Numbered from the stretch's first letter, positions 22,171 through 35,640 are shown. The stretch is 60,000 bases of DNA from Symsagittifera roscoffensis (GCF_963678635.1 NC_087063.1:29960599-30020598), one strand, 5' to 3'. Notes: generated by a model not told the origin, from the letters alone. Program-made: numbers and translations.

Positions 22171-22199
22171 TGACCCGTAGTCAATAATTAGTAATTCCA

Positions 22200-23998
22200 A
22201 TTGAACCCACAAAATTTTTTTAATTTTCTGAAATAACTTGTGCAGCTGATAAGCTTTATTAGAGATGGCAAAAAAACTTTCTCTTTTGGTGCAAAACTTT
22301 TTAACCGCATAAAGATAGGCGGAAGGTTGCGGCAATTGCCATAGGCAACACGCTTAAGCGCATTGCGTCTAAATGCGCAGGAAGCAAGGCACTCTCCGAG
22401 CGACAAACGTTTTTCGGAAATCTGTAGGTCCGGTGTGGCACTAAACAGATTACAAATGGCCGTGCAGTCATTTCGAAACCTAACTTATCGCAAGACAACC
22501 CAACATGCTCTGTTCTTTTAAAGCTAGACGTTAGGAATGCCAAAATCTTGAAAAAAAGTTGGACCATGTTTTTTTTTAATCATCCAGAATTGTACTAACA
22601 CACTCTTAGCGCGCACAGTAAACCTTGTTTGCTTTTTTCAGAATACTCATCACAATTTCAGAAAACCGATCTAAACAATGCAATCCTACGGCCCCCACTT
22701 CCTTTTGCGAAAACAATTCAGAAGATAGTGAAACAGCTAGAACCGAGAATACCCAGATGAGCATTATGGTTCCTTCCTTCTGAAAAAATGCTTCCGAAAG
22801 ATAAATTTTTTCTGTTTTTTTTTCGTAGAGCCCTTTTTTTTGAAAAAAGAGATTTTTTGGATCGCTACGATAGAATACTAAAACTCGTTATGCAAATTCA
22901 CTAGCGTGAAAATGAATGATTACCAGTTTTAACGAGCAGTTCTTCCAGGCATGTTGCTTCTTTCGCTCGTGTACTAGCTTTACCCGCTGTCTTAGCCTCA
23001 GCAGTAGGAGCAAAACTGCCCTAAACCAAGCTTTGGTTTGGAGCAAGTGGATGAACTTTATGAAAATGGGTTTGTTTTTGGAAAATCTGAAATGGCTGCG
23101 GAAAACAAAAACAAAAAAAATGGAAAGAACCAAGTCTTGAGTACAAAATGCAAACTTGATTTCGAAACTCGAATAAACGGGCTTAAAAAATCCCACGCCT
23201 CGCAAGAGAGGTTTGGGTCCCAGTAGTTCAACGTCATCCTTTGCAAAAAATTTAATAAACAACTATCGAACCGACTCTTAATCGCAATAGGACTTCATTT
23301 AGTTTCTAAAATTTGCAAACGGCACAAATGCGTGTGCGGAAAAGCTTTTACCGAAGATAGTTTTTAGATGGCCTTTCTTGCCTCAAAAGTGCGGTGAAAT
23401 TTACTAGGCGTTCAAATCTGAAAGTCATTTTAGAGCAGAGCATTCTTGTACTCACGTTCCTTTGATCAAAGGGCTTGACACCTCTACAAGACCGTTTGGA
23501 AGCGACCAGACAGTTTGACGCTCGTTCATATGGCTGTTGGTAAGAAACTCTTTTAGCACGTTACAAATGTTGTAGAGACCACAGTCCCCAGTAGAACTAG
23601 TGCAGGGACGGTTTGTCTCCAGCAGGACTGGTGCAGGACTAGTGCAGTAGGACGGCTCTGGCTGAAGTGGAAGAGCGGGAAAATGTCAAGCATAAAGACT
23701 TGCTAAAGGATCAATAATTTTCTCAACTGCTAGTTTCTGAGATTCAGGGCGCGGCCGACTCCTCGCGGCATGGAATTTTTTTGAGAAATTTTGGTAGACA
23801 CCTAAGAATATGTTCGGAGGAACCGAAAGTTAACAATTTCAAAACAGAGAACCTCCCAGTTAATACAGATTTTGAAGGCTGCTTAAATACTCGGCACAAT
23901 AAAAGACAAAAAATTTTCCACCGAAAGGTTTTGTTTGTAAAACATAATTTTTTGCTTTCTCGTGCCGAGTTACCTGTTCTTAATGAAGAAACCTAATT
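22200..23998 (+). mobile_element. Decayed RLE-type LINE, copy 3
   Basis: The DNA matches the better-preserved copy at 35646-38770 in order: the region before the reverse-transcriptase core (36640-36980 equivalent), the segment after it (37640-37930) and the 3' end (38510-38765). All reading frames are broken by stops and shifts, and several internal blocks are missing. The shared 3' end, about 100 bp past the endonuclease frame, marks the family's terminus. Confidence 0.7.
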
Positions 23999-24271
23999 GT
24001 TGTGGTAAACTTATTTAAAAATTCCAGATAATGACTGATGTTGAAGTGATGTTCTCTTACGGTGATTCAAACATCAAACTCACTCAGCAACAGCAAAAAA
24101 GACATTCACTCAATGCTTGAACAACGGACTGGATTATTAGGTACCCTCAAGAAATATCTCAACATATACATTTCAACGGGTTAATTATAGAAGCACTTCA
24201 TCCACTTAAACATTGTTGGTTCATTTGCGCCTGTAATAGTTAAATACATATTTAAACAAAAAATTTAGAAC

Positions 24272-24711
24272 TTGTTTTTGTTTGGAGACGACGCTCATGG
24301 CCAAAAAAAACGTGGAAACACGCGAGTGCAGCATGTAGTAGTTGATGAAATCCTAGCACCGCGTGATCGAGCAATTGAAATAGAAGCCAAAGTCAAACAA
24401 GTCCCGATTTTCACAACTAAGCGGGATATATGTGCCCACAACCTAAATTTACCTAGCTCCTAAAAGCCAAGAAATTAACAGCCGTCAAACAGAAATCTCT
24501 TCTTCAATCTTATAAAGACGTGTCAAAGACAAATAGAGTAGAGCCTGATGTCCCAGAGACTCCTCAAAAGACAGCGAAAACTACACGGCAAAGGCGATTT
24601 CGAAACAGGCAAAGTGCGAAGAGAAATAAAATGAACTTGTCGCCAGTCGAAGCAAAGCATTTCCCGACTTCAATAGCTTTTAATTCGCTAGAGTTACTGT
24701 TCTTGCCTTGA
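24272..24711 (+). pseudogene. Possible N-terminal (ORF1-like) region of the following LINE
   Basis: Two adjacent basic frames, 24272-24463 and 24520-24711, contain ATTCGA-free, K/R-rich protein-like sequence (QKTAKTTRQRRFRNRQSAKR). They lie just before the endonuclease domain at 24843. A basic, nucleic-acid-binding ORF1 tail would fit, but no zinc knuckle or coiled coil is visible. A chance frame cannot be excluded. Confidence 0.3.
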
Positions 24712-24839
24712 TTGCCGTCCTTAACAAAACAAAGGGACGGAGATGAACAGCTAGTCTCCGCTTAGATGAAATCCATGCAAATCGTGTTGAGCAAATTAAA
24801 AGGCAATTAAAAGGCCTTGTTTAACATCAATTTGCTCAA

Positions 24840-27487
24840 TCTTTGCTTATGAAAATATTATCTAATGGTGCTCGTTATTGTGAATTAATAGCCTTAATAA
24901 CCGGATTGGATATAAAACCTGATGCTATTTTACTAACTGAAACACGGTTTACTGATGCAACTGAAGATTCAAAACGTTATCAGATATTTGATTGCCTGTG
25001 TTTCATAGTAGGAAATCGGAAAACAAGAGAAGGAAACAGCATCTTCTTGAAAATGATATTGGTTCCTGCAGAAATTCAATATTAAACACTAACAACTTTG
25101 AAAATTTTTGGATTAAAGCTAAACTACGAAAGTTGAAGTATAGTTTTTCTGTTATTTATTGGCCAGCCCAAACTAATGATAAAGCATTTTGCGATAATTT
25201 TGGAAGACTACTTTAAAGAAACTGTTACCCAATATCTCAGGTATTTGGTAGAGATTTTACTTTAAGGTTTCTATTGAAAGGCAAAGCAAAAAGTATAACA
25301 AAATGATACAACAACCGATCATTATACTATTCTTTTTTTCTCCGTGTTTTTCATCGGATCCAGATTTAAAAGTGGTTTGTAGAAACTTGTACTTCATGCA
25401 AAACATTGAAAAACGAAAACAATTCAAACAAATTTTTGTAGTTCTCAGGAATTATTCTAAAATTAATTGCAAGCTAATGATTTTCTTTTAGTCATCGACA
25501 GCGTTGTTAAGTACTATATATTTTTGCTTCGCTTAAGTAAAAGAAAACTTCGAAAACAAAAAAATGACACATGAAATCCAAATTGCGTTATTTCTAGCTT
25601 GATAACTTACATTGAAAAATTTTTCTATCTGAGATGATACCCCAGTAACTTAACAAAAATAAAATTACAAGAAAATAACTTAGTTAAACTGATACGGTGC
25701 ATTGTGAACCTTTTTTTACCAAACAATTATTGATAGCTTGGATAAACCAGCAGTTCTTTTCTGTTTGTTCATCGAAAGAAATTAGCTGTAAAGCCCCTCT
25801 GGGAAAAAACGGTGAACGACTCAGGATTTAAAATTATCTAGAATTGGTCTTAGAAAATGAGGGTATAAAGCTTTCCGCCTCAATTGGGAAAAATTTAGCA
25901 CAAGCTACCAATAAACTACCAATAAGGTAGCTGTTTAAATTGGTGCCTTTTTCTGCTTTTTTGAAAAAACTTAACCATTTTAAGCTTCAAATGTCATCAA
26001 AAAACGACAGAATGGTAAAACAACTGGTACATATGGTATTTGCAAAGAAGTTTGAAGCTATAATCACCAATTATAATAAGTGAACTTGCTTGTATCTTCA
26101 ATGATTGTTGATTCGCAAAAGTTTGCCTGATTCACTAAAAATAGCAAAGTTAGAAATCTTATTCAAGGAAGGGGACGAGCTAGTTTCGGAAACTTTTGTG
26201 CAATCTCGCTTTTGCCGTCATTATTTATAATTTTTGATAAAAGAAGATATCGACTATTCATGGAATTTCTTGTGCAATTTGAAACTTTGTTCTCATTCTC
26301 ATTTCAAGTTGGGTTTTGCAAATTACACTTGACTGCTGATGCTGTTGCTGAGCTAACCGAACAGACAACAGACTTAAACAACGAGCTTGCGGATCTTTTG
26401 TTGGATCTGAAAAAAAGCATTTGACACAGTTGGTCACAAAGTTTTATTGCTAAAAACCTAATACCACGGTATCCGAGGGCCAATATCAAAATTGTTGGTA
26501 GAAAAATATTTAATTAAATGATTTCAATATATGAATTTTGCCGTTTAGAAATCAGGTAATTTTCAGTTCTCTCACGATGTTCAGGAGGGGTATGAGTTGG
26601 GCCCTTTACTATTTTTAATTAAAATCAATGACCTGCATTCGTAAGCTATAAGTACCACTGTTAATCATTATGCAGATGATACTTGATTTCTTCTGGTTTC
26701 ATAGCGAGGAACGAAACATATGGAGTGACAAAAAACCATCTTACAGTAAGACATTGACTGATTTCCATTAAACTCACGCTAAATCGAAAAATATACAAAT
26801 GACAGTTGATGTAATTCGAAAACACTCCCGCTCTGCTTCTGCGAATAGACGGCCTTCAACTCTGTGTTGTTTCAACTGTTTAAATTTTGGGTAATTATAC
26901 TGACTTAAAACGTATTGTCGAAGTAGATATAGATAATGCATGCACTCATTTAGCAAAATTGGTAGGCTTGACCTTTCGATTGCGTTATATTCTGAACAAA
27001 AAACGCTACTGCGTTTTTATTATTTATTCAAAAATTCAAAAATACAATACGGTATCGTAGTTAACTTTAATACAATAGTTAACTTTAAAAATACAATACG
27101 GTATCGTAGTTAACTTTAACTTTAACAGATTTACTTTTCCTCGAAGCCAATGTGCGGGGTGTTTATAAGTTATACATTTACGAACTACTAATTGATCTGA
27201 AAAACTTTATCGAAATGCACTCACCAATTTTTCATGGATCTTTCAACAATCCGAATCAAAATTACGATACTAGATTCAACAGTCTAGGTTGTCTGAAAGA
27301 AAAAATAACCAACAAAAAAGACTCAAATTCCTGCGTAATCGTAGATTCAAAAAAATTATTATCTGTTAGATTGAAATGGTCTGTCACTTGCGAATTAAAA
27401 ATTGACATTGTCATTCAGATTTACGCTCGTAAGATTAAAGAGAATGTCTTAGTGTTTGATGATCAAGTCATAGACAGTATTTTCTAA
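24840..27487 (+). mobile_element. Decayed CR1/Jockey-type LINE
   Basis: Domains appear in order but in shifted frames. An APE-type endonuclease start (IKPDAILLTETRF near 24918) is followed by KYSFSVIYWPAQTNDKAF near 25135. A pre-RT segment with AVKPLWEKTVND follows near 25790, then RT motifs (LDLKKAFDT-like near 26400, GYELGPLLFLIKINDL near 26590, YADDT near 26670). A C-terminal region follows (NACTHLAKLVG near 26940, and a 111-residue frame at 27152-27487). Several stops and frameshifts separate these, so it cannot encode an active protein. The GxxLGPLLFL and YADD motifs are typical of CR1/Jockey-like LINEs. Confidence 0.75.
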
Positions 27488-29790
27488 AACTGTTCCGAAT
27501 GAACAATTGGTTAAACTGCCTAAGTGCTTTAATTTGCGGGAAAGGCAATTACAGTTTCTGAAGTAATTTTTTGAAAATGAATTTCCATTTCGATTTGTAA
27601 ATTTTGAAAATCAGTCTCTCGCTAAGTAATTGATCTAGTTTTTAAGCTCTTCACTTGCGTACGTCAAATTTCAGCTCGATTATCAAGACCTAATTGATTT
27701 CATTTTTTTGCCGAAATTTTTAAATTCAATTAATTACCGTAACCCGTATCGAGTTAAATTTTGATCACATAAACTCTAATTGTATCTTTTTTCATCATTA
27801 TCCTTCCGAAGAAATTTTTGCCAAAAAGTAAATTTCAAACGTTTTCGCAACTATGTGCATCGTCAAGATTTTTACAATAAACTAATCTAGATGACGATAA
27901 GACATCAATTTACAAATAATTTTTACAATAATTCACGTACATTTTGGATCTAAACCGTCATGTTAAAAAATTAACCAATCACAGTTGACCTCTAAATTAC
28001 TATTACGATTTAAAAAATTCAACCTCTAAAATTAAATAAATCGTTTTAATATAATTTGTCTGGAAATTTCCGAGTCATAATTTCGATTTAGACATGAACG
28101 TTTTAAATAAGAAACCAAAAATACTTTGGGACTATTTTTTCAGTGTTAATTCCCTTATCTTAAACTCATCGCGCGTGTTCAAGGCCGGTTTCTCTTTCCT
28201 GATATGTATTGCCTCCAGTGTTAACCGGTGAGTCTGTTTTCTTATGTTCCTCAATTCTAGTGGTCAAATGCCGAACAGTCTGTCCGACATAGGTGGAAGT
28301 GCATCCACTACATGACAGTTTATAAACCACTCTTGAACTGAGCTCATTAGGAAATGCTGACTTCAATCATGGTAAACGATTCTAGTTTTCTGGTGGTGAA
28401 AACCACTTGAACGTTAGTTAATTTTCGTAACCTGTTAGCAAAATATTGGTTTTGGTTATCTCTATATTGCACCATCAGCATTGGGGGCTTCACATCCTTT
28501 GGTGATTGAGTTGACAAACACCTCTCGCTATCCAGGGGCTTGCCTCTATCCTCGATGATTTTGCACAAGGCGTCTGAAGCCATATTTGCGGACTAATTTC
28601 CGGGGTACTGATTTGTCAGCCATTGCGGCCTTTTAGCTTCCATAGCCTTATAAAATTGCCACCAGCTAGATGTACTTCTAAAAACCCTGTGTCAAGTGCC
28701 TTGGATAACACTACGCTTATACTGAGTTGGGGAGCAAATTCTATAGTTCTGTATATGCCCTGTATCTGTTGGTTTTTGATACTAACTGCAAGTTACACCC
28801 CTACCCTGCGATATATTTATGTTCAAATCCAGGAACGACAAATTCCCCTCCGAATTAGTCTCCTCTAGGGTAAACTGCGGATTTGGATGAAGAGAATTGG
28901 CGGCATCGAGAAGACAGCTCGGCTCTCCTCTGACTGTTCTAACAATGTCATCCACATATCTGAGGAAAAATTTCACCTGGGGAGTATCCTTCTCCTTGTT
29001 CTTAACGCGGCAGCAGCTTTCACAAAACCAGACTATCTCGGTTATTGATGCTTATACGTCATCGGATATTTTTTGGCATTTTAAATGTTACCAGTTTCGG
29101 CAACTCTCGCTTTCATCCGCTTTGATCTTTATGTGACTTTCCTGCTGCAACATGGGCACAAACTGTTTTTGCCATTAATTTGCTGTATCACCGCTCCCAC
29201 CGGTGTTTCTTCTCTTAGAACAAACGCATACTCTTTCAGCCATAAATTTGTCAAAATTTCAGCGAGGGACGCGCCCATTGCTGAACCACTAACTTGTACA
29301 TACCATGAATCAGTACACTTGAAATACACTTTGCTGACCGCCATATTCAAATGCTTTTTCATGGTTACTCTTTGAATTTTAGGAGGAGACTCCTGGCTGT
29401 ACAGCTTCTGTAAAGCAATTTCAAGTGCCTCCTTCAGGGGAACGTTGGTGTACAAACTTTTTGCATCAAGAGATATCATGGATTCATCCGGATCTAGAGA
29501 AATGTTTTCAATTGTTTCTCTGGCATCTTTAGTATTGGTTTCTTTATTGGCTTTATCGATGTTTTCAAAAAATTTTGCAGGCATTTTATTAAGATTCTCA
29601 TACGAGCTGCCTCGAAGTGATAGTACTGGTCGTACGGGTGTGTCAGCCTTGTGTACTTTAACTAAACCGTACAAACGGGCAATATCTAAAAAAAATTTAT
29701 GATAATTTGACTGAATTACGTAATGAAGGGAATCCTGATTGTAACCTCGGTTACTATTATACTTTTGAACTTCTAGTTATTCAAAAAATC
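26755..29790. repeat. Large direct duplication, left block
   Basis: This block and 29925-32600 share, in the same order and strand, the gactgatttccattaaactcacgctaaat segment, the LINE C-terminal region, the same noncoding flank and a minus-strand PLE with the same 5' truncation. The offset varies (about 2.7 to 3.1 kb) because of internal indels. It is a segmental duplication of pre-existing TE debris. Confidence 0.75.
28150..29680 (-). mobile_element. Decayed, 5'-truncated Penelope-like element, copy 1
   Basis: Read on the minus strand: RLYGLVKVHK (PLE motif 2-3 region, from about 29685), LDAKSLYTNVPL (motif A), AMGASLAEILTNLWL (motif B), a CPCC to WFCESC zinc-finger remnant (about 29162-29008), FLRYVDDIVR (motif C, YVDD), the FLDLNIN and thumb region, then the GIY-YIG endonuclease start (VVYKLSCSGCTSTYVGQT near 28340). 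The endonuclease has an internal deletion of about 110 bp compared with copy 2. The N-terminal third is absent, and the frames are broken several times. PLEs are retroelements using a telomerase-related RT and a GIY-YIG nuclease. Confidence 0.85.
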
Positions 29791-29924
29791 TTAAAATGAT
29801 ACTAGGTAAATGTAAAACTGACAATTGTGCTCCCAGAGATGCTGTGTTTGGGATATGTCGCAACTGAAGTTGAGTTGTTTCGCTACTGCATGTAATTTAT
29901 TGGTATGATTTGCGATTTTTCTAG

Positions 29925-32600
29925 GTTGACTGATTTCCATTAAACTCACGCTAAATTGAAAAATATCTGCTGCTGCGAATAGACGGCCTTCAACTCTCTG
30001 TTGTTTCAAGTGTTAAAATTTTGGGTAATTATACTGACTCCAAACCTATTGTCGAAGTACATATATATAATGCATGCACTCATTTAGCAAAATTGGTAGG
30101 CTTGAACTTTCAATTGCGTTATATTCTGAACAAAAAACGCTACTGCGTTTTTTTTATTTATTCAAAAAATCAAAAATACAATACGGTGTCATAGTTAACT
30201 TCGACAGATTTATTTTTCCTTGAAACCATTGGGCGGGATGTTCATAAATTATAATTTAACGAACAACTAATTGATCTGAAAAACCTTATCAAAATGCACT
30301 CACCAGTTTTTCACGGATACTTCAAAAATCCGAATCAAAATTACAATACTAGATTCATCAGTCTAAGACCTAATTGATTTCTTTTTTTTGCCAAAAATTT
30401 TAATATCAATTAAATGACATAACCCGTATCGAGTTAAATTTTGATCACATAAACTCTAATTATCTCTTTTTTCATCATTATCCTTCTGAAGACATTTTTG
30501 CTAATAAGTAAATTTCAAAGTTTTTTGCAACTATGTGCATCGTCAAAATTTTTACAATAAATTAATATAAATGACGATAATACATCAATTTACAAATGTT
30601 ATTTACAATAATTCACATACATTTTGGATCTAAACCATCATGTTAAAAATTTAACCAATCACAGTTGACCTCTAAATTACTCTTACGATTAAATTTTTTT
30701 CAACCTCCAAAATTAATTAAATCGTTTTAAATTAATTTGTCGGGAAGTTTCTGAGTCATAATTTCGATTTAGACATGAACGTTTTAAATAAGAAACCAAA
30801 AAATACTTTGGGACTAAAATTTCAGTGTTAATTCCCTAATCCTAAACTCATCGCGCGTGTTCAGGGCCGTTTTCTTTTTCCTGATATGAATTGCCTCTAG
30901 TGTTAACAGTTTTGTTTGCTTGTTTGACCTATCTATAATTTTCCAACTAAGATCTGCGCTATTTCCCTCAAGTTGGCATTGCTGAAGGTGGAGACCTACC
31001 GGTGAGTCTGTTTTCTTATGTTCCTCAATTCTAGTGGTCAAATGCCGAACAGTCTGTCCGACATAGGTGGAATTGCATCCACTACATGACAGTTCATAAA
31101 CCACTCTTGAACTGAAGTCATTAGAAAATGCTGATTTCAATGATGGTTAACACGATTCTAGTTTTCTTGTGGTGAAAACCACTTGAACCTTAGTTAATTT
31201 TCGTAACCTGTTGGCAAAATATTGGCTTTGGTTATCTCTATTTTGCACCATCAGCATTGGTGGCTTCACATCCTTTGGTGATTGAGTTGACAAACACCTC
31301 TCACTATCCAGGGGCTTGACTCTATCCTCGATGATTTTGCACAAGGCGTTTAAAGCCATCTTTGCGGACCAATTTCCAGGGTACTGATTTGTCAGCCATT
31401 GCGCCCTATTAGCTTCCATAGCCTTATAAAATTGCCACCAGCTAGATGTACTTCTAAAAACCCTGTGTCAAGTGCCTTGGATAACACTACGCTTATACTG
31501 AGTTGGGGCGCAAACTCTATAGTTCTGTATAGTCCCTGTATCTGTTGGTTTTTGATACCAACTGCAAGTTACACCCCTACCCTGCGATACATTTATGTTC
31601 AAATCCAGGAACGGCAAATTCCCCTCCGAATTAGTCTCCTCTAGAGTAAACTGCAGATTTGGATGATGAGAATTGGCGGCATCGAGAAGACAACTCGGCT
31701 CTCCTCTGACTGTTCTAACAATGTCATCCACATATCTGAGGAACAATTTCACCTGGGGAGTATCCTTCTCCTTGTTCTTAACGCGGCAACAGCTTTCACA
31801 AAACCAGACTATCTCGGTTATTGATGCTTATACGGCATCGGATATTTTTTGGCTTTTTAAATGTTACCAGTTTCGGCAACTCTCGCTTTCATCCTCTTTG
31901 ATCTATATGTGACTTTTCTGCTGCAACATGGGCACAAACTGTTTTTGCCATTAACTTGCTGTATCTCCGCTCCCACCGGTATTTTTTCTCTTAGCGCAAA
32001 CTCGTACTCTTTCAGTCATAAATTTGCCAGAATTACAGCGAAGGACGCGCCCATTGCTAAACCACTAACTTGTACATATCATGAATTATTACACTTGAAA
32101 TACGCTTTGCTGACCGCCATATTCAAAAGCTTTTTTCATGGTTACTCTTTGAATTTTAGGAGGAGACTCCTGGCTAAACAGCTTCTGTATAGCAATTTCA
32201 ATTGCCTCCTTCAGGGGAACGTTGGTGTACAAACTTTTTAAATCAAAAGATATCATGGATTCATCCGGATCTAGAGAAATGTTTTCAATTGTTTCTCTGG
32301 CATCTTTAGCATTGGTTTCTATATTGGCTTTATCGATGTTGTCAAAAAATTTTGCAAGCATTTTGTTAAGATTCTCATACGAGCTGCCTGGAAGTGATAG
32401 TACTGTTCGTAGGGGTGTCTCAGCCTTGTGTACCTTAACTAAACCGTACAAACGGGCGATTTCTAAAAAAAATTATGAAAATTTGACTGAATTATGTAAT
32501 GAAGGGACTCCTGATTGTAACCTCGGTTACTATTTTACTTTTGAACTTCTGGTTCTTCAACAAATCATTAAACGATGCTAGGTAAATGCAAAACTGACAA
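29925..32600. repeat. Large direct duplication, right block
   Basis: Counterpart of 26755-29790. It lacks most of the 111-residue LINE C-terminal frame (27152-27487) because of a deletion around 30365, but keeps the GIY-YIG region complete where the left block lost it. Confidence 0.75.
30814..32465 (-). mobile_element. Decayed, 5'-truncated Penelope-like element, copy 2
   Basis: Same domain order as copy 1: RLYGLVKVHK from about 32460, SLYTNVPL motif A, YVDD near 31735, a linker, and a complete GIY-YIG module in one 108-residue frame at 30814-31140 (VVYELSCSGC, TYVGQT, then a long helical tail with KLLTLEAIHIRKKKTALNTR). The zinc-finger remnant lies at about 31940-31785 with the same frame break as copy 1, so the two derive from one already damaged copy. 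Not functional. Confidence 0.85.
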
Positions 32601-33700
32601 TTGTGCTTACAGAGATGCTGTATTTGGGATATGTCGCAACTGAAGCTGAGTTGTTTCGCTTCTGCATGTAATTTATTGGTATGAATTGCAATTTTTCTAG
32701 GTTGAAAATACTAGTAAGGTAATCCGGTATGTAAAAAATCTGTATCGAATATGGAAAACAATTATTTTGCTTTGTGATTTCAAATTAAGTTATCTATAGG
32801 AAAAAAGTTTTGCTTAACCTTTATTAACGTGTGAAACGTCAAAAAAGAAACCTTTTTTGTATCAATTGAGTTGTCTGGTCGAAAAAGCTTCTGGTTGCTG
32901 TTTTAGACGTGAAAACATTCAAGATTCTGATAAAAAATTGGTACTTCGTTTCGAAAGTCTGATAATTATTTCAAAATTGTTGGATAATAAAGCGATAGTA
33001 ACCCTGCTTTCTAGTTGTATAACAGTTTGACGAATTTTATGAGCAAACTTTTAACGCTGATGAATTTTATTTTTTGCTATTATATTTTAATCAGCAGTTC
33101 TTAATAAACTTTTTCTGGATTTTACTGTTGATTTTGAAAAAGCAAGCAGAGTTTCTATAATATAAAGTTTCGCTTCGTTGATCTTTAGAATGTATAGATG
33201 CTTCGACTAAAAATTAATTCTACCTTGATTCAATATGTACAAAGGCAATCATGGAATGCTTTGGTGGCAAAGTTATATGATCATTATACTATTATATTTT
33301 TTCTGTGTTTTCCAAATGTAGCAGATATTAAAGTGGTTTGTAGAAACTTGAACTTCATGCAAAACATAGGAAAACCAAAAAATTCGAACAGACTTTTGTA
33401 GCGTATCAGGAATTATACAAAAATTAATTGCAAGCAGATGACATTCTTGTAGTCATTGACATCATTGTTAAAAATTATATATTTTTTGCATCACTAAAAT
33501 ATAGGAAAACTTCGAAAAAAAAGACAAAGAAAATAAAATTGCGATCTTCAAGCGTGATAATTTACATTGAAAAGTTGTGCTGTTTTGTAACTGAAAAAGT
33601 CAAAATAGCAAGAAAATAAATTGCTTAAACTGATACGGTGCACAGTAAACTTATTTTACAAAAAAAAGTTATTAGCCTAATTGTTCTGATAAACCTATTA
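32570..33700 (+). repeat. Dispersed TE fragment (partners 25300-25870 and 49000-49650)
   Basis: Sections match the LINE region at 25300-25700 (gtggtttgtagaaactt, atgcaaaacat) and the block at 49000-49650 (aggtaaatg-aaaactgacaattgtg through ggcaatcatggaatg). Frames are short and broken. It is best read as remains of the CR1/Jockey-type LINE. Confidence 0.6.
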
Positions 33701-33808
33701 AATAGAATTGTTATGTTTGATCTTGGTGCCTGTTTGAGGAGCGCCCTCTGGGGGATTTTAGAGACAAGTCTGTCAAAAGGCTTTCTGTGGGGAGGTGGGA
33801 AACTGGAA

Positions 33809-35640
33809 CTGGCTTGAAGAGACTGGTAATGCACCGCTGGACCCACTGAGCTCGGGTGAGATTGTTGCTTGTTTTTATTTTTTTTAATTCGATTTTAAAA
33901 TTTATATTAATTCAATTGTCTTTTTTTCATTTGCTGGTTTACAAAATTCCCACTAATCACTTATCATAGGCTAGTTCAGTCCCCTAAAGACCAGTCAAAA
34001 TCCTTTTTTTATTTTTATGCTGAGTCAAAATGAGGAAAAACAACAATGAGTGTACAAGCAAACATTGCTTAAAAAATATTTCTCTTAACGACTCTATGAA
34101 AACCCAATGATTTCAGTGTCCTTTATGCGTAGATTAAAATCTGCCAATAAAGCAACAAAAGGTAAAAATTTAGTGCTAGAAAATTATGTTAATATAGCCA
34201 TCTCAATTGTCCGAGTTCTCAAGAGAGTACCAAAAGACTCTCATGTTTCCTTGGCGGAAAGTCTGTCGAGGCGGAAATAAATGACATCGTCTACAATGTA
34301 GAAGATGCTACAAAACGGCTAACTTTTTAACGTCGTTCTTGTTTTTTTGGAGCAACCGAAAAGATGTGGACGCAAACAGACCACAAGCATGAGCTCTTTG
34401 ATAAAAAAAAATTCGAGCAAATGACGTGTCAATTTCAAAACCCCATCCCCAAGTTTCAAGTCCGCCTCTGAGTGACCTCGAGCGGAGATTAGAGCTCATA
34501 AGTAATAAGCTTGATGAACAAAATGTAAAGGGAATAATAAGGCCTGCTGCTTTTGATGACAAACTTTCTCCTTTTCAACTGATAACTATCAAAAATTATT
34601 GTCTAAGCACCCTCAGCGAGCCAAATTTGCAGCTCCAAATCCAGAAAATTTAAATAGTTTTTTCGTAAACAATTTCGACCTATACAAAGCAATAATGTCC
34701 TTTCCGAACGGATCAGCTGCAGGTCCTGATAACATAATGCCTCAATTTTTTAAAGATCTTGTTAGTAAGTCGAATGGCAGTGCAGGACTTAATTTTCTGA
34801 AATTGCTGACTAAGCTGATAAAGCTCATTGGCAACAAAATTATCCGATCCCCTAAGACCTTTGTTTTTTGGCGCAAAGCTTATTGCCCTCATAAATATAG
34901 ACGGAGGGTTGAGACCGATTGCCATAGGCAACAGGCTGAGACGTATCGCGTCTAAATGGGCTGGAAGCAAGGCCCTCTCCAAGCGAAATTTTTTTTTTTC
35001 GGAAACGTACAGGTAGGATGCGGTATCAAACGAGGAGCAGAAATAGCTGCACACTCGTTTCGAAACCTAATTGAACGCGACGACGATCCAAAATGCACTG
35101 TTGTTTTAAAACTAGATTTTAAGAATGCCTTTAACTCTCTAAGTAAAAGAAACAATGCTGAATCATGTTTATTCAAATCGCGCCTAATTGTATAATTACA
35201 GCCATTGCGCGTATAGTAAACCTAGTTACCTTTTTTACGGAAGCTCTGTCATAATGTCAGAAGAAGGAACTCAGCACGGTGATTCTGAAGCCCGACCACT
35301 TTTTGCGGAAACATTAGTTGCGGAAACAACAGTCAAACAGTTGGAGTCAAAAATTGATATCTAGTATTTAGATGATAGAAATTTAGCCGACGACTATAAG
35401 TTATCACTCTGGGACCTTAAAAAAATTCTGAAATCGGAACAAATTTACGGCCTGAGTTTGAACACTGAGAAGTGCGAATTTTGCTTTTTGGGACCGACTA
35501 CGAGTACACAATTTTAACACAATTTCAAAAAATATGCCCCAAAATAAAAATTAAAACAAAATAAGAACTCCTCATTTTAGGATCTCCAATCGGCGAACGT
35601 TGCCGAAAACAATTGCTCGACGAAGGAGCATGAAAACTTA
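33809..35640 (+). mobile_element. RLE-type LINE, copy 1, 3'-truncated
   Basis: It starts at the shared actggcttgaagag and includes frames for SISKPHPQVSS-PLSDLERR (34426), FFVNNFDLYKAIMSFPNGSA with GPD (34660 on), LRPIAIGNRLRRIASKWAGS (34910 on), KLDFKNAFNSL (motif A, 35107) and EEGTQHGDSEA (35265). It stops before the endonuclease and runs directly into copy 2 at an offset of about 1.84 kb, so this is a tandem duplication of the 5' part. Frameshifts are frequent. Confidence 0.75.
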
